Below, piece by piece: positions 8,235 through 17,249 of a DNA stretch of 64,000 bases. The position numbers were made by a program, and so were the translations under genes. The notes under the pieces were generated by a model. The model saw only the letters and a program-made list of their open reading frames with translations. It did no database searches and was not told the DNA's origin. This stretch comes from Paraburkholderia tropica (GTDB lineage: Bacteria; Pseudomonadota; Gammaproteobacteria; Burkholderiales; Burkholderiaceae), in NCBI RefSeq assembly GCF_914484835.1, contig NZ_CAJZAR010000068.1, forward strand, positions 186,001-250,000, read 5' to 3'. The number at the start of each line of letters is the position of its first letter. The stretch's first letter is position 1.

Positions 8235-9239
8235 TTACCAACGGTAGCCCACGCCCGCAAAAATGATGTCGGTGTCGCGGTTATAGCGCGTGACCACGCG
8301 ATTCCATTCGAGCCGTCCGTCCCAATGCCGGGCGAAGCGATACGAACCCGCAATCGTCACGAGCCCCGAGAATTTGCCCGCGCCCGGCCCAGGCGATTCG
8401 CCGTTCTCGTTTTCGTTGATGGCGTAATACGCACCCGCGCCCACGGCCAGCGTGACCTTGTCGTTGAGAAAGGCGCGCGTGGCCCATAACTGGCTCGTGA
8501 TGCCGTCGCGCCGCGCGGTTTTGCTACTGCCTTCGTGCAGATAGCCGAGCGTGACGTCCATATACTTCATGAGTCCGCGCTGATATTCGATCGCGCCGCC
8601 CAACGCGTTCGGCGAACTAGTCGAATTCACGATGGTCTCGCCCAGATAAACCGCGACTTCGTTATTCGTGACCTTCGACGACGAGCCCGACGCCCAATCG
8701 CGCGGCCCAGGACTATCCGGCGCGTCGAGTTGATAACCGATGCCCAGCATCACGCTCGTAGCGTCCGGGCCGCGCTGCACATGAACGCGATTGAGTTGAA
8801 GTTGCGTGATCCAGCGGCTGGATGCGTAATACGCCGCGCGCACGCTATAGACAACGCCCCAGCCATGCACGTCGGAATAGCTGCCGCCCTGCTCCGCCGT
8901 GGTGGTGTCGAAATAGCGATACGGTCCGATACCCGCTTGCAGCACGAACTTCGGATTGCCGAGCGGCACTCTGCCCCAAAGCTGAATTAACTGACCGTCA
9001 CGGTGATGATCGGGAATATGCCCTTCGTTGAGCCATGAAAAGCTCGCGGCGAAATATGGCCCAAGCCCCTCCTGATAATTGAACGCCCATGTGTAGGTAT
9101 TGGTGCTTCCCGCGCGCGAACCGCCGCCAAACAGCGAAAACTCCTGTGCGTGCGCAACGCTCGCGTGAAGCAGCATGAACACACTCGACCACTGCAGATA
9201 TCGCTTGATCGCCTTGAAGCGGACACATCGTTCTTTCAT
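8235..9239 (-). CDS. putative outer-membrane beta-barrel protein
   Basis: This 334-residue protein starts with a basic region and signal peptide ending near VAHAQ, then shows alternating amphipathic strands rich in Tyr, Trp and Gly, and ends in GVGYRW. A terminal aromatic residue is the BAM recognition signal of outer-membrane barrels. The internal pattern (LGYLHEGSS, then GSYRFARHWDGRLEW) resembles small lipid-A-modifying or acyloxyacyl-hydrolase-like barrels, but I cannot assign an activity. The start at 9237-9239 has AGGAG upstream; the open frame extends to 9401 without a signal-peptide-like sequence. Confidence 0.75.
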   Translation of the reverse strand: MKERCVRFKAIKRYLQWSSVFMLLHASVAHAQEFSLFGGGSRAGSTNTYTWAFNYQEGLGPYFAASFSWLNEGHIPDHHRDGQLIQLWGRVPLGNPKFVLQAGIGPYRYFDTTTAEQGGSYSDVHGWGVVYSVRAAYYASSRWITQLQLNRVHVQRGPDATSVMLGIGYQLDAPDSPGPRDWASGSSSKVTNNEVAVYLGETIVNSTSSPNALGGAIEYQRGLMKYMDVTLGYLHEGSSKTARRDGITSQLWATRAFLNDKVTLAVGAGAYYAINENENGESPGPGAGKFSGLVTIAGSYRFARHWDGRLEWNRVVTRYNRDTDIIFAGVGYRW

Positions 9240-9435
9240 GCGGAAGCTCCTGGCGTGCGCGATGCACTCGACGGTCACCAGCTTGCGTCGGCGCAACCTG
9301 ATCGACGCTAGATGAAATGAGCCGCGTCTTGACGCATAAACGGTAATTCCCGACAAAGAAGGGGGCAACGTGCAATGGCGCCTGCCCCGCATTCGCATCA
9401 ATAAATGAGCAACGCGCCACGCTGTTCATCGCCTG

Positions 9436-11535
9436 TCACATGCGCAAGCGCAATCTGCCCCAAATAGTGCGTCCCGGCTCCATCACCGCCACGCCGCCTG
9501 GGTAGCCGAAACCCGCATTGCCCGCGAGATTCAGATGTTCGCTATAAGCCTTGTTAAACAGATTATCGACACCGATGGATAATTGCGTGCGCTTATCCAG
9601 ATCGTATTGCGCATGCAACGACACGACGCCAAATCCCGCGCTCGGACCGAAGTCCTGCCCCACGACATTGCCCTCGTGCATCGCATAGCGGCGCTGCGGC
9701 GCCACGATGCGCCAGAGCGCGCCGACCGACCACGCACGCCACGCATAGTCGGCATTCAAACGCAAGTCGAGCGGCGGAATTTGCGGCAACGGTTCGCCGC
9801 TGCTCGCGTTGCGCCCCCACGCATAAGCCGCCGACATGCCGAATTTCCATCCCGCGCTCATGCGCCATGTCGCGCCCAATTCGCCGCCCAGAATTTGCGC
9901 ATTCACGTTAGTGGCTTGCGAAACATTTGCGTTGGCGCCCGTGCCGTAGGTGAACAAAATGAAATCGTCGACATAGCCCGCATAAGCCGAAATCCACGCA
10001 TCGACAGCGTCATTCCGATAATGCGCGCCGATATCGAATTGCGTGGTTTTTTCCGGCTCGATGCCCGCGAATGCGTTGGCGGAATTCGCGGGTCCGTTTG
10101 ACGGCGAAAACAGTTCCCAGTAGTCGGGAAAACGTTCGGTATGGCCTACGCCGGCGTACCACGTCAGAGGCACGGCACGCGCGCTTTGCTCATAGCGGAT
10201 AAAGCCGCCAGGCAAGACGCGCGTGCGGGTCTCGTTCGCGGTCGGATTGGGCATCGACATCGCCGCCATGGCCGCACGCGTGGACGTGCGTTCGTCGGTG
10301 GCCGCCGCGCGATCGAGACGCAGGCCGGCAACGACGCGCTGCGTTTCGCTCGCATCCCACGTCAATTCGGAAAAGAGGCCGTAATTCGTCATGTGCGCCG
10401 ATGGCGTCCACGGCAAACCGGACGGACTTTGCAGCCCCATCGCCGAACGCGCATCGAGCCAGTTCGACTGCGCGTCGAAACCGGCGATCCCTTGCAGGTT
10501 GTCGCCCAGATCGAGCGTCGCCGCCACGCGGGCGCCTGCCGTGCGGCGGCGCACATCCGACGCCATCGCCATGCTGCCGGACGGCGTCTCGCGCAATGTA
10601 TAGTTATCCATACGATGTTCGAAGGCGTTGTAATAAACCTGCGCCTCGATCTTGCGGATCACGCTGTTGAGATGCTGTTTTTCGAAGCGCAACGCGACGC
10701 TGTCGCGCTTGAAACGCACGCCATCCATGCTGCGTCCCGCGTAGCGCGCGTGACCGTCGCCAGTGCCCGCATCGAGTTCGATTTTCGTATCGGCGTCGGG
10801 CGTCATGCCGAGCGCGATATCGGCATTCCATTTATCCCAGGCGGAGGGCACGGATTGACCGTTGCCGTCACGATAATCCTGCGCGTGCGATTTATTCGCG
10901 TTCACGCGCGCATAGACATCGGGATTGCCCGCTGCGAGTTCAAGATTCTCGTCGTTGCGGCCGTTCGTGCCGCCCATCACACTCGCGTCGACGTGTGCGC
11001 CGGCCGTATCGAAGCGCGGCGTCTCGCGCTCGAACAACACGGTGCCCGCCGACGCGCCGGGACCATACAACACGGTTTGCGGGCCTTTTATGACCGTGAC
11101 CTTGTCGTAACTCTCCGGCGCGACATACGACGAAGGCGCGTCCATGCGCCCCGGACAAGCGCCCTGCGTGGGCGCGCCATTCGCAAGCAGATTCAGACGC
11201 GAACCGAACATGCCGCGCAATACGGCATCGCCATTGGTGCCGCCGCTGCGAATCGCCGTAAAGCCCGGCACGGTCTTCAGATAATCCGCCCCGTCGCTCG
11301 CTGGCAGCGGCTGACGCGGTGTTTTCGGATCGGTGACGGAAACGAAGGGATTCTTGAGCGGACGCGCCACGACTTCGACACGCGGCAACATGGCTTCGGT
11401 TTCCGATACCACGCCGCCTGACGCATCGTCTGGAGACTCGGCGCGTGCATCAACCGATCGGCAAAAAATCGAAGCCGCGAGAAACGCCACTTTTGCGGCG
11501 GCCTGAATTCTGGAAGCAGTAATTGAATTGAACAT
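9436..11535 (-). CDS. TonB-dependent copper receptor (OprC/NosA type)
   Basis: 699 residues with a signal peptide, a plug domain at about 55-190 and a barrel ending in WGRLRLRM. Plug landmarks are LRGMFGSRLNLLANGAP, the segment GACPGRMDAPSSYV and VTVIKGPQTVLYGPGASAGT, a pattern typical of the outer-membrane copper receptors OprC and NosA. It would import copper through the outer membrane using TonB energy. The ATG at 11533-11535 gives a normal signal peptide; a longer start at 11619 is possible. A DUF2946 gene lies just upstream on the same strand, a pairing known for copper receptors in this family of bacteria. Confidence 0.88.
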   Translation of the reverse strand: MFNSITASRIQAAAKVAFLAASIFCRSVDARAESPDDASGGVVSETEAMLPRVEVVARPLKNPFVSVTDPKTPRQPLPASDGADYLKTVPGFTAIRSGGTNGDAVLRGMFGSRLNLLANGAPTQGACPGRMDAPSSYVAPESYDKVTVIKGPQTVLYGPGASAGTVLFERETPRFDTAGAHVDASVMGGTNGRNDENLELAAGNPDVYARVNANKSHAQDYRDGNGQSVPSAWDKWNADIALGMTPDADTKIELDAGTGDGHARYAGRSMDGVRFKRDSVALRFEKQHLNSVIRKIEAQVYYNAFEHRMDNYTLRETPSGSMAMASDVRRRTAGARVAATLDLGDNLQGIAGFDAQSNWLDARSAMGLQSPSGLPWTPSAHMTNYGLFSELTWDASETQRVVAGLRLDRAAATDERTSTRAAMAAMSMPNPTANETRTRVLPGGFIRYEQSARAVPLTWYAGVGHTERFPDYWELFSPSNGPANSANAFAGIEPEKTTQFDIGAHYRNDAVDAWISAYAGYVDDFILFTYGTGANANVSQATNVNAQILGGELGATWRMSAGWKFGMSAAYAWGRNASSGEPLPQIPPLDLRLNADYAWRAWSVGALWRIVAPQRRYAMHEGNVVGQDFGPSAGFGVVSLHAQYDLDKRTQLSIGVDNLFNKAYSEHLNLAGNAGFGYPGGVAVMEPGRTIWGRLRLRM

Positions 11536-11648
11536 TCGATAAATCCGATTCGACAAACCTGATTCGACAAGCGCAATAGCGCCCGCCGCGCGACGCAGGG
11601 CAATCGCGCGATGAAGCAATGACTAGCAATGGAAATCGCGAAGCACGA

Positions 11649-12020
11649 TCAGGCGTCGAAGGGAGGTGCGCGCAATGGGCGGTGCAGATAGCGCACGCGC
11701 GGGAGATCGATACCGACATTTCCTGGCGCGGACAAACGCGCGCCAGGATCGGCACCCACGATCGCTGTCGAAGCGGTATTTAAAGCGGGCGAATGCGCGA
11801 GCAGACTGCAATAGCCGCACGCATCGAGATGCACGGCCAACTGCTTGCCGGAATGCGAAGCACCGCTGCCCGGCGAGTCATCGTGGCTGGCAGCGCTGCA
11901 AAGCACATCGGTGGGCACTTGCCCGCGCTCGATCAGTTGCGAGCCAAGCGGCGCAAGCACGGCGAGCAGGATCGCGAGGATCCCGAGCCAGGCAGTAACG
12001 CGAATCGATCGGCGGAACAT
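11649..12020 (-). CDS. DUF2946 family protein, copper-linked
   Basis: A 123-residue protein with one N-terminal membrane segment (about 8-28) and a soluble part holding the His/Cys motif HLDACGYCSLLAHSP. DUF2946 proteins usually sit beside copper-type TonB receptors, and the His/Cys cluster suggests metal binding at the periplasmic face. It lies 113 bp upstream of the receptor on the same strand, so the two may be one transcript. I chose the ATG at 12018-12020; a TTG three codons earlier would also be in frame. Confidence 0.72.
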   Translation of the reverse strand: MFRRSIRVTAWLGILAILLAVLAPLGSQLIERGQVPTDVLCSAASHDDSPGSGASHSGKQLAVHLDACGYCSLLAHSPALNTASTAIVGADPGARLSAPGNVGIDLPRVRYLHRPLRAPPFDA

Positions 12021-12390
12021 CAGGAGCAAGAGGGCTTCGTGGCGCGGGCGGACGTTCAGGTGTGAACCGCAGCGCGATCAGCCATCGGCATTCGCGCTAC
12101 GGGCGCGGCCATTTTGTTGTCCGCGAGCGCGAAAAGAAACCCGATGCTCAGTGCGAATTGATATGTATCACGGCGAGGAGCAATGTAGCGTGCAGCACCG
12201 CGACGTGTTGTCCGCGCTGACGTTCATGCGCGAATAGACGAGCGAATTCACGCACGACTAGCGGCGATCGCTGAAAACGCAGCATCGCACCGACGAATAT
12301 CGAAACCGATCGAGATGAAAATGAAAAAGCCGAAGCATCGTTTGCGCCGCAAAAAACGGCGTGAATGCTGGCAGATCGAATAAGAAATGG
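12021..12390. other. 370-bp intergenic region without a recognised gene
   Basis: Open frames crossing this stretch show no family sequence or ribosome-binding site. It should hold the promoter of the DUF2946/copper receptor unit. I saw no clear copper-regulator operator. Confidence 0.5.
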
Positions 12391-12411
12391 AAAAGACCCG
12401 CTGGGCCTTTT
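12391..12411. terminator. bidirectional intrinsic terminator downstream of tRNA-Leu
   Basis: AAAAG-A-CCC, loop GCT, then GGG-C-CTTTT: an A-tract/hairpin/T-tract that works in both directions apart from one A-C mismatch. It is the second of two hairpins after the tRNA gene. Confidence 0.7.
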
Positions 12412-12426
12412 ACCTTTTCGATCATC

Positions 12427-12450
12427 AGTATCCTTAGAGAAAAGGATACT
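12427..12450 (-). terminator. hairpin just after tRNA-Leu
   Basis: Perfect 9-bp arms agtatcctt and aaggatact with a 6-base loop, three bases past the encoded CCA end. Without a strong T-run it may act as a processing signal, with the next hairpin finishing termination. Confidence 0.6.
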
Positions 12451-12453
12451 CTC

Positions 12454-12538
12454 TGGTGCTCAGGGCGGGACTCGAACCCGCATGCCTCGCGGCGCTACCC
12501 CCTCAAGATAGTGCGTCTACCAATTTCGCCACCTGAGC
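12454..12538 (-). tRNA. tRNA-Leu (anticodon GAG)
   Basis: The minus strand reads GCTCAGGTGGCGAAATTGG at the 5' end and closes with GGGTTCGAGTCCC (T arm) and CTGAGCACCA. The acceptor stem pairs fully and CCA is encoded. The anticodon stem CTATC/GGTAG contains one T-G pair and encloses the loop TTGAGGG, giving anticodon GAG (12502-12504), which reads CUC and CUU leucine codons. The long variable arm (about 12 nt) is typical of tRNA-Leu. Length 85 nt. Confidence 0.96.
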
Positions 12539-12550
12539 AAGAGGGTCGCC

Positions 12551-12579
12551 ATTGTATCGACAAATTTTCGATTTGCGAA
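12551..12579 (-). promoter_or_regulatory. promoter of tRNA-Leu
   Basis: On the minus strand TTCGCA (12574-12579) and TACAAT (12551-12556) are separated by exactly 17 bp, and the -10 lies 12 bp before the mature tRNA. The -35 matches the sigma-70 consensus in 4 of 6 positions and the -10 in 5 of 6. Confidence 0.6.
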
Positions 12580-12658
12580 GCCCTTTTTTCATTGCGTGTT
12601 TCAAGACGCGATAAACGCATCACGCGCGCGCCGCTTCGGGCACGCGCAACGACTTCGA

Positions 12659-13219
12659 TTACGGCGTCCAGGGCCCAAACGGTGTGAACTGATAACGCGG
12701 ACCGTCGTCGGCCGAGCCGCATAGATGGCCGCGAAAACGCGCCGTCAACGCGCCCTGTCCAACGCGAAGCCGCAAATAAGCGGGATCGATGCAATGCGTG
12801 TTGTCGAACACTTCGCCGGAAACCCAGCGCACGCTGCCTCTCGCTGCGCCCTTCGCGGCGAGCGTGACGGGCCTCAGCGCCGGACCGGGATGCATGCCGG
12901 GCATCGATTGCATCGATGCGCGCAGCACGCGCTGACGTTTATCCAGAAACGAGAGCGGTACGCGCGCGGGCAGCAGACAGGCCGTGTTGCTGCGATTGCG
13001 CAGCACGATATACGTGCCGCTATGCGACATGCCGTTGAAATCGCCACCGCCGTCGTCCAGTTGCAAGGCGAGTTGATCCGCGCGGCACGCCGGAAGATTG
13101 GCAGAAGCCTGCGTGGAAGAATTGGCGGCGCCCGCGCCTCCCGCATAAGCCGCACCGCACGCGAATAACAGCGCGAAACCGCCGGCCATCATCGCGCGTA
13201 AGTGAATGCGTATTGTCAT
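12659..13219 (-). CDS. DUF4232 domain secreted protein
   Basis: This 186-residue protein has a signal peptide (cleavage near AAYAGG) followed by a DUF4232-like domain. Landmarks are NLPACRADQLALQLDD near residue 45, the strand GTYIVLRNRSNTACLLPA and a Cys-containing C-terminal part. The domain is a small beta sandwich found in exported proteins; its function is not known. The ATG at 13217-13219 follows GGAGG by about 11 bases; another in-frame ATG at 13237 overlaps that site. Confidence 0.7.
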   Translation of the reverse strand: MTIRIHLRAMMAGGFALLFACGAAYAGGAGAANSSTQASANLPACRADQLALQLDDGGGDFNGMSHSGTYIVLRNRSNTACLLPARVPLSFLDKRQRVLRASMQSMPGMHPGPALRPVTLAAKGAARGSVRWVSGEVFDNTHCIDPAYLRLRVGQGALTARFRGHLCGSADDGPRYQFTPFGPWTP

Positions 13220-13391
13220 TGTGCTGCTCGCCTCCATGGAATTGGCCCCAGTAAATAAGGGGGCCAGGAAGCCGAAAAGTTCCAGCCGGATGCGCGCCGC
13301 GCGCGCGAGTCGCGGCCGCCGTCGGCCATGGCCCGCGCCAACCCGGTAAAATCCCGCCTTTTCCTTTCCACCCGCCATTTCCGTCTCGCCG

Positions 13392-14780
13392 ATGCAACCC
13401 GCTTCCTCCGCTCCGCGCGCCACTCAGGGCGCCGACGACGCCGATCTCACGCACGACCTCGTCTACGGCCCCGACGACCGCCCCGCCCCGACCATCGCTT
13501 TCGTGGCGGCCCTGCAGCATCTGCTGGCCATTCTCGTGCCCATCGTCACGCCCGGCCTGCTGATCTGCCAGGCGCTCAACGTGTCCAGCCGCGACACCAC
13601 GCTGATCGTGTCGATGTCGCTCGTGATTTCCGGCATCGCCACCTTCCTGCAATGCAAACGCTTCGGCCCGCTGGGCGCGGGGCTGCTCATCGTGCAGGGC
13701 ACCAGTTTCAATTTCGTCGGGCCGCTGATCGCGGGCGGCAGTCTGATGGTCAAGCAAGGCACGCCCGTCGAAACGGTGATGTCGGCCATTTTCGGCGTCG
13801 TGATCGCAGGATCGTTCGTGGAAATGGGCGTCTCGCGCATCCTGCCTTTCGTGAAGCGCCTCATCACGCCGCTCGTCACGGGCATCGTGGTGCTCCTTAT
13901 CGGCCTCACGCTCATCAAGGTCGGCCTCATCAGCATGGGCGGCGGCTATAGCGCGATTGCGAAGGGCAATTTCGCGAGCCCGCAGAATCTCGCGCTCTCG
14001 TGCACCGTGCTCGGCACGATCATCCTGCTCAATCGCGTGCCCGTCGTGTGGGTGCGTAGCACGGCGCTCGTGATCGCGCTGGCGATCGGTTATCTCGTGG
14101 CGGGCGCGCTCGGCCGTCTCGACTTCACTGGCGCGCGTGAAGCCGCGCTGTTTCAGATTCCGACCCCGTTGCATTTCGGCATTAGTTTTTCATGGTCGCT
14201 TTTCGTGCCGATGCTGATCATTTATCTCGTCACCTCGCTCGAAGCGATTGGCGACGTCACGGCCACCAGCAAGATTTCGAAGCAGCCCGTCGAAGGTCCG
14301 GTCTGGATGCAGCGCATCAAGGGCGGCGTGCTCGTCAACGGTTTCAATTCGCTGCTGGCCGGCGTGTTCAACACGTTCCCGAGTTCGGTGTTCGCGCAGA
14401 ACAATGGCGTGATTCAACTCACGGGTATTGCGAGCCGCCATGTGGGCCTCTGGATCGCGGGCATGCTCGTGGTGCTCGGTCTGTTTCCGCCGGTCGCAGG
14501 CGTGCTGCAAGCGGTGCCGGAACCGGTGCTGGGCGGCGCGGCCATGGTGATGTTCGGCGCGGTGGCCGCATCGGGCATCAACATTCTCTCGGGCATCACG
14601 CTCGATCGCCGCGCGCTGCTGATCATCGCGGTGTCGCTGGCGCTGGGACTCGGCGTCTCGCAGGTGCCGGAAATTCTCACCAGCCTGCCGCACGCGCTCA
14701 AGAACGTGCTGGAGTCGGGTGTCGCCACGGGCGGCATTTGCGCGCTCGTGATGAACTGGTTCCTGCCCGAGCGGAAATAA
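13392..14780 (+). CDS. NCS2-family purine (xanthine/urate) permease, XanP-like
   Basis: The 462-residue protein has about 14 membrane segments and is close in pattern to E. coli XanP: ALQHLLAILVPIVTPGLLICQ near the start, then QGTSFNFVGPLI, SLEAIGDVTATSKIS (substrate-site Glu) and the family signature QNNGVIQLTG. It should import xanthine or uric acid with protons across the inner membrane. Xanthine and urate carriers differ by few residues, so the exact purine is left open. No purine catabolic gene lies next to it; a hairpin follows the stop. Confidence 0.88.
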   Translation: MQPASSAPRATQGADDADLTHDLVYGPDDRPAPTIAFVAALQHLLAILVPIVTPGLLICQALNVSSRDTTLIVSMSLVISGIATFLQCKRFGPLGAGLLIVQGTSFNFVGPLIAGGSLMVKQGTPVETVMSAIFGVVIAGSFVEMGVSRILPFVKRLITPLVTGIVVLLIGLTLIKVGLISMGGGYSAIAKGNFASPQNLALSCTVLGTIILLNRVPVVWVRSTALVIALAIGYLVAGALGRLDFTGAREAALFQIPTPLHFGISFSWSLFVPMLIIYLVTSLEAIGDVTATSKISKQPVEGPVWMQRIKGGVLVNGFNSLLAGVFNTFPSSVFAQNNGVIQLTGIASRHVGLWIAGMLVVLGLFPPVAGVLQAVPEPVLGGAAMVMFGAVAASGINILSGITLDRRALLIIAVSLALGLGVSQVPEILTSLPHALKNVLESGVATGGICALVMNWFLPERK

Positions 14781-14815
14781 GCGACGGCAATAAGGCAAAA
14801 GCAATAAGCCTCAGC

Positions 14816-14846
14816 GGAAAGCGGCGCATCCATCGCGCCGCTTTCC
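14816..14846 (+). terminator. hairpin after the purine permease gene
   Basis: Perfect 12-bp stem ggaaagcggcgc / gcgccgctttcc with a 7-base loop, 35 bp after the stop codon. There is no long T-run after it, so termination efficiency is uncertain. Confidence 0.55.
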
Positions 14847-14993
14847 GGCAACGACGTTAGCGTTCGTCCGCAGCGTCGTTACAAATACGCGGGAATAGCG
14901 TGCGGCCCGCGACGGTATAACCGGTGCAGTCTCCTTTGCACCGGCCGGACATCTTCTTCCTGCCGAATTCCCCATCATCCTCAGGAGTTCGAA

Positions 14994-15323
14994 ATGAAGC
15001 CCTACCGCACACTCATTGTTTCGCTGTCCGCGCTCGCCTGTGTCGGCGTATCGGCCAGCGCCTCCGCTCAAGCCCTCACGCGCGAACAGGTTCGCGAACA
15101 ACTGATCGAAGCGCAGGCCAACGGCTCGCGCTTCGTCACCGACGCTTCGTATCCCGATGTGAGCCCCGTCTTCGCTCAGCAGGTCGCACATAGCCCGACC
15201 GCGAGCCCGGCCGCGCAACCGAGCGGCATGGGCGCGCCCATGCAAGGCACAAGCGACACCGGCGCGCCGCAGACCGTCTGCGTCGGGCCGATGAGCTTCT
15301 GCAATCTCTATACGGGCGGTTGA
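14994..15323 (+). CDS. DUF4148 family secreted protein
   Basis: 109 residues with a signal peptide (cleavage near ASAQA) and then the typical start of DUF4148, LTREQVREQLIEAQANG. These small periplasmic proteins are abundant in Burkholderia and relatives and have no known function. The C-terminus departs from the usual ending and holds two Cys (TVCVGPMSFC). AGGAG sits 8 bp before the ATG. The gene converges on the amino-acid-binding protein gene downstream. Confidence 0.82.
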   Translation: MKPYRTLIVSLSALACVGVSASASAQALTREQVREQLIEAQANGSRFVTDASYPDVSPVFAQQVAHSPTASPAAQPSGMGAPMQGTSDTGAPQTVCVGPMSFCNLYTGG

Positions 15324-15344
15324 TTGCCGATCAGGGCGGCGCGC

Positions 15345-16148
15345 TTATTGCGCAATCGGCACCGTCACATCGCTGCCGAACCAATGCATCGAGATTTTCT
15401 TGAGCGTGCCGTCCTGCTTTAATTGCGTCAGCGCGTCGTTAATTGCTTTCTCGAACTTCGGATTGTTCTTGCGGAACGGAATGCCCATTTCCTGATTCGC
15501 GCCCTTGAGCACCGCGCCGGGACGCAGCGGCAAATGCGAAGTCTTGATCATGTACGGCAACATCAAACGATCGTCGATCGTAGCGTCGATTCGTTTGGCC
15601 GCCAGATCGCGCAATTTCTCCGGCGCGCCGGGATAAGTCTGCACGTTGATGCCGGGCACGGCGCGCGCCATCTGATCGTAATTCGTGCCGAGCGTCACGC
15701 CGAGTTTCTTGTCGCCCTTGAATTCGTCGAGCGCTTTGAAGTCGCGTTTATCGTCGGCGCGTTGAATCAATTGCGCCGCCGAATACGTATAGGGTTGACT
15801 GAAATCCACCGCCTGCTGACGTTGCGGCGTGATGGTCACCTGATTGACGATCACGTCGAATTTACCCGCCTGCAGCGCCGCGATAATGCCGCTCCATTCG
15901 GTGGGAACGAATTCCGGTTTGACGCCGAGTTTCGCCGCCACCGCCTTTGCGATATCGACGTCGAAGCCTTCGAGCTGCCCTTCGCTATTGCGCGAATCGA
16001 ATGGCGGATAGGTGCCTTCGAGGCCGACCTTGAGTACGCCCGACTGCTTCACGCTATCGAGCAGATCTTCCGCATGCGCGGACACCGACACCGCGCCCCA
16101 TGCCGAGGCGGCCAGCACACCCGTGAACAGCAGCTTCGCGATCTTCAT
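15345..16148 (-). CDS. amino-acid ABC transporter substrate-binding protein, cystine type (orphan)
   Basis: 267 residues: signal peptide (VSVSAHAED), then a type II periplasmic binding fold. Diagnostic stretches are GVLKVGLEGTYPPFDSRN, GFDVDIAKAVAAKLGVKPEF and the hinge VTITPQRQQAVDFSQPYTYS. The pattern is that of the FliY/TcyJ cystine-binding group. GGAG precedes the ATG at 16146-16148; the longer frame to 16217 adds no signal sequence. There is no permease or ATPase next to it, so it probably feeds a transporter encoded elsewhere; a complete system of the same class lies at 43.7-45.9 kb. Confidence 0.85.
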   Translation of the reverse strand: MKIAKLLFTGVLAASAWGAVSVSAHAEDLLDSVKQSGVLKVGLEGTYPPFDSRNSEGQLEGFDVDIAKAVAAKLGVKPEFVPTEWSGIIAALQAGKFDVIVNQVTITPQRQQAVDFSQPYTYSAAQLIQRADDKRDFKALDEFKGDKKLGVTLGTNYDQMARAVPGINVQTYPGAPEKLRDLAAKRIDATIDDRLMLPYMIKTSHLPLRPGAVLKGANQEMGIPFRKNNPKFEKAINDALTQLKQDGTLKKISMHWFGSDVTVPIAQ

Positions 16149-16319
16149 TCGACGTCTCCTCGTTATCGGCTGATTCGTTATACGAAAATCGAATGCACCA
16201 TGATTCACGACGAACATCTACGACTCAAACCAGGCACGCGATGGCGATGCGGCCCGGTTTCGCCCAAGCATACTACGAACCCGAACACGCGTCGGCGCGA
16301 TTGAGCGAAGCGCGATTTT

Positions 16320-16622
16320 TTAGTATTCGCCGTATGCGGCCATCACGATCCACATGGCGCGGTCGTCGTTGCAGACTTCGACGGCCAATGCATACGGATC
16401 CTCCGGGCTGCACGCAACCTGAAGCGCCTTGCGCGCCTTCTCCGCGTTGTCGTAACACTGATCCGACAACGCGCGGACTTCGTCGCGGCCCTCGAACATC
16501 TTCTGATTCATGCGATAGACAAGCGGTTCGCTTTTCCATGCAACGAAGCATTCGCGCACGTGACGAAAATCGCCGCGGCAAATATTGACCTGGTAATGCG
16601 GGCGGTTGGAATGGGCGTTCAT
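16320..16622 (-). CDS. hypothetical 100-residue protein
   Basis: A small soluble protein with five Cys residues and a predicted helical middle region, without a signal peptide or membrane segment. A ribosome-binding site (AGGAAG) lies before the ATG, and the base composition by codon position fits a real gene. The gene stands alone between the binding protein and the DUF3175 gene. I do not recognise a family. Confidence 0.6.
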   Translation of the reverse strand: MNAHSNRPHYQVNICRGDFRHVRECFVAWKSEPLVYRMNQKMFEGRDEVRALSDQCYDNAEKARKALQVACSPEDPYALAVEVCNDDRAMWIVMAAYGEY

Positions 16623-16823
16623 GATTCACTTCCTCCTTGCAACTGGCGCTGCGCCTGCATGGATTCCCTGACGCTTCGACGCACGCATGCACAGTTCGAT
16701 CAATACGATGCATACACCATGCCCGCCCCTGAGAACGCGCAAAACGTCGAAAAGAACGAGCGCAGCAAGGCACCGGAATTGCGCGCACTGTGCGCAATTT
16801 CCCCCAGTTCATGGTGATTCTCT

Positions 16824-17189
16824 ATGGCAACCCGCCCTCATTCCTCGACGCGCCGCAAAGGCAACCGCCCGGCCCGCCAACGCCACGCGCGCGCCGCCAA
16901 TCGCACTGGCAATGCTACGCAGCGCTGGTCGAAACACGTCAACGAAACCAGCGACGCCATGGATATCGAATCGGGCGTGTTTAAAAGCGGCAATGCCGAA
17001 GAAATCGCCCAGTCGCTCAAGGCGTCGTCACTGCATAGCCGCCGGCGCAAAGGAACGCCTTATCAATCCGCGATGTCGATGCTGAACTTCTACATCAATC
17101 GCGCAGGCCGCAATTTGCCGAAAACGCGCAAGGAAACGCTGCAAAAAGCGAAGGGTAAATTGCGCGAGGCTTTTGGGCGCAAACCGTAA
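16824..17189 (+). CDS. DUF3175 family basic protein
   Basis: 121 residues. A variable Arg/Ala-rich N-terminus of about 30 residues precedes a DUF3175 core: RWSKHVNETSDAMDIE, SGVFKSGNAEEIAQSLK and a basic end. The segment that follows (TPYQSAMSMLNFYINRAGRNL) is characteristic of the family. The high positive charge suggests nucleic-acid association, but no function is known. Confidence 0.72.
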   Translation: MATRPHSSTRRKGNRPARQRHARAANRTGNATQRWSKHVNETSDAMDIESGVFKSGNAEEIAQSLKASSLHSRRRKGTPYQSAMSMLNFYINRAGRNLPKTRKETLQKAKGKLREAFGRKP

Positions 17190-17249
17190 TCGGCAACGGG
17201 GAATTGCCGCGTCTGCACCCAGATATCAATCAGCAAGATTAAACGCGAT

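Noticed and set aside
12454..12538. tRNA-Leu as an attachment site for a genomic island
   Set aside because: No integrase, no repeat of the tRNA 3' end and no phage-like or transfer genes are visible within the window.
12361..12687. Plus-strand frame across the tRNA-Leu region
   Set aside because: It runs through the tRNA gene and its terminators and has no ribosome-binding site or homology.
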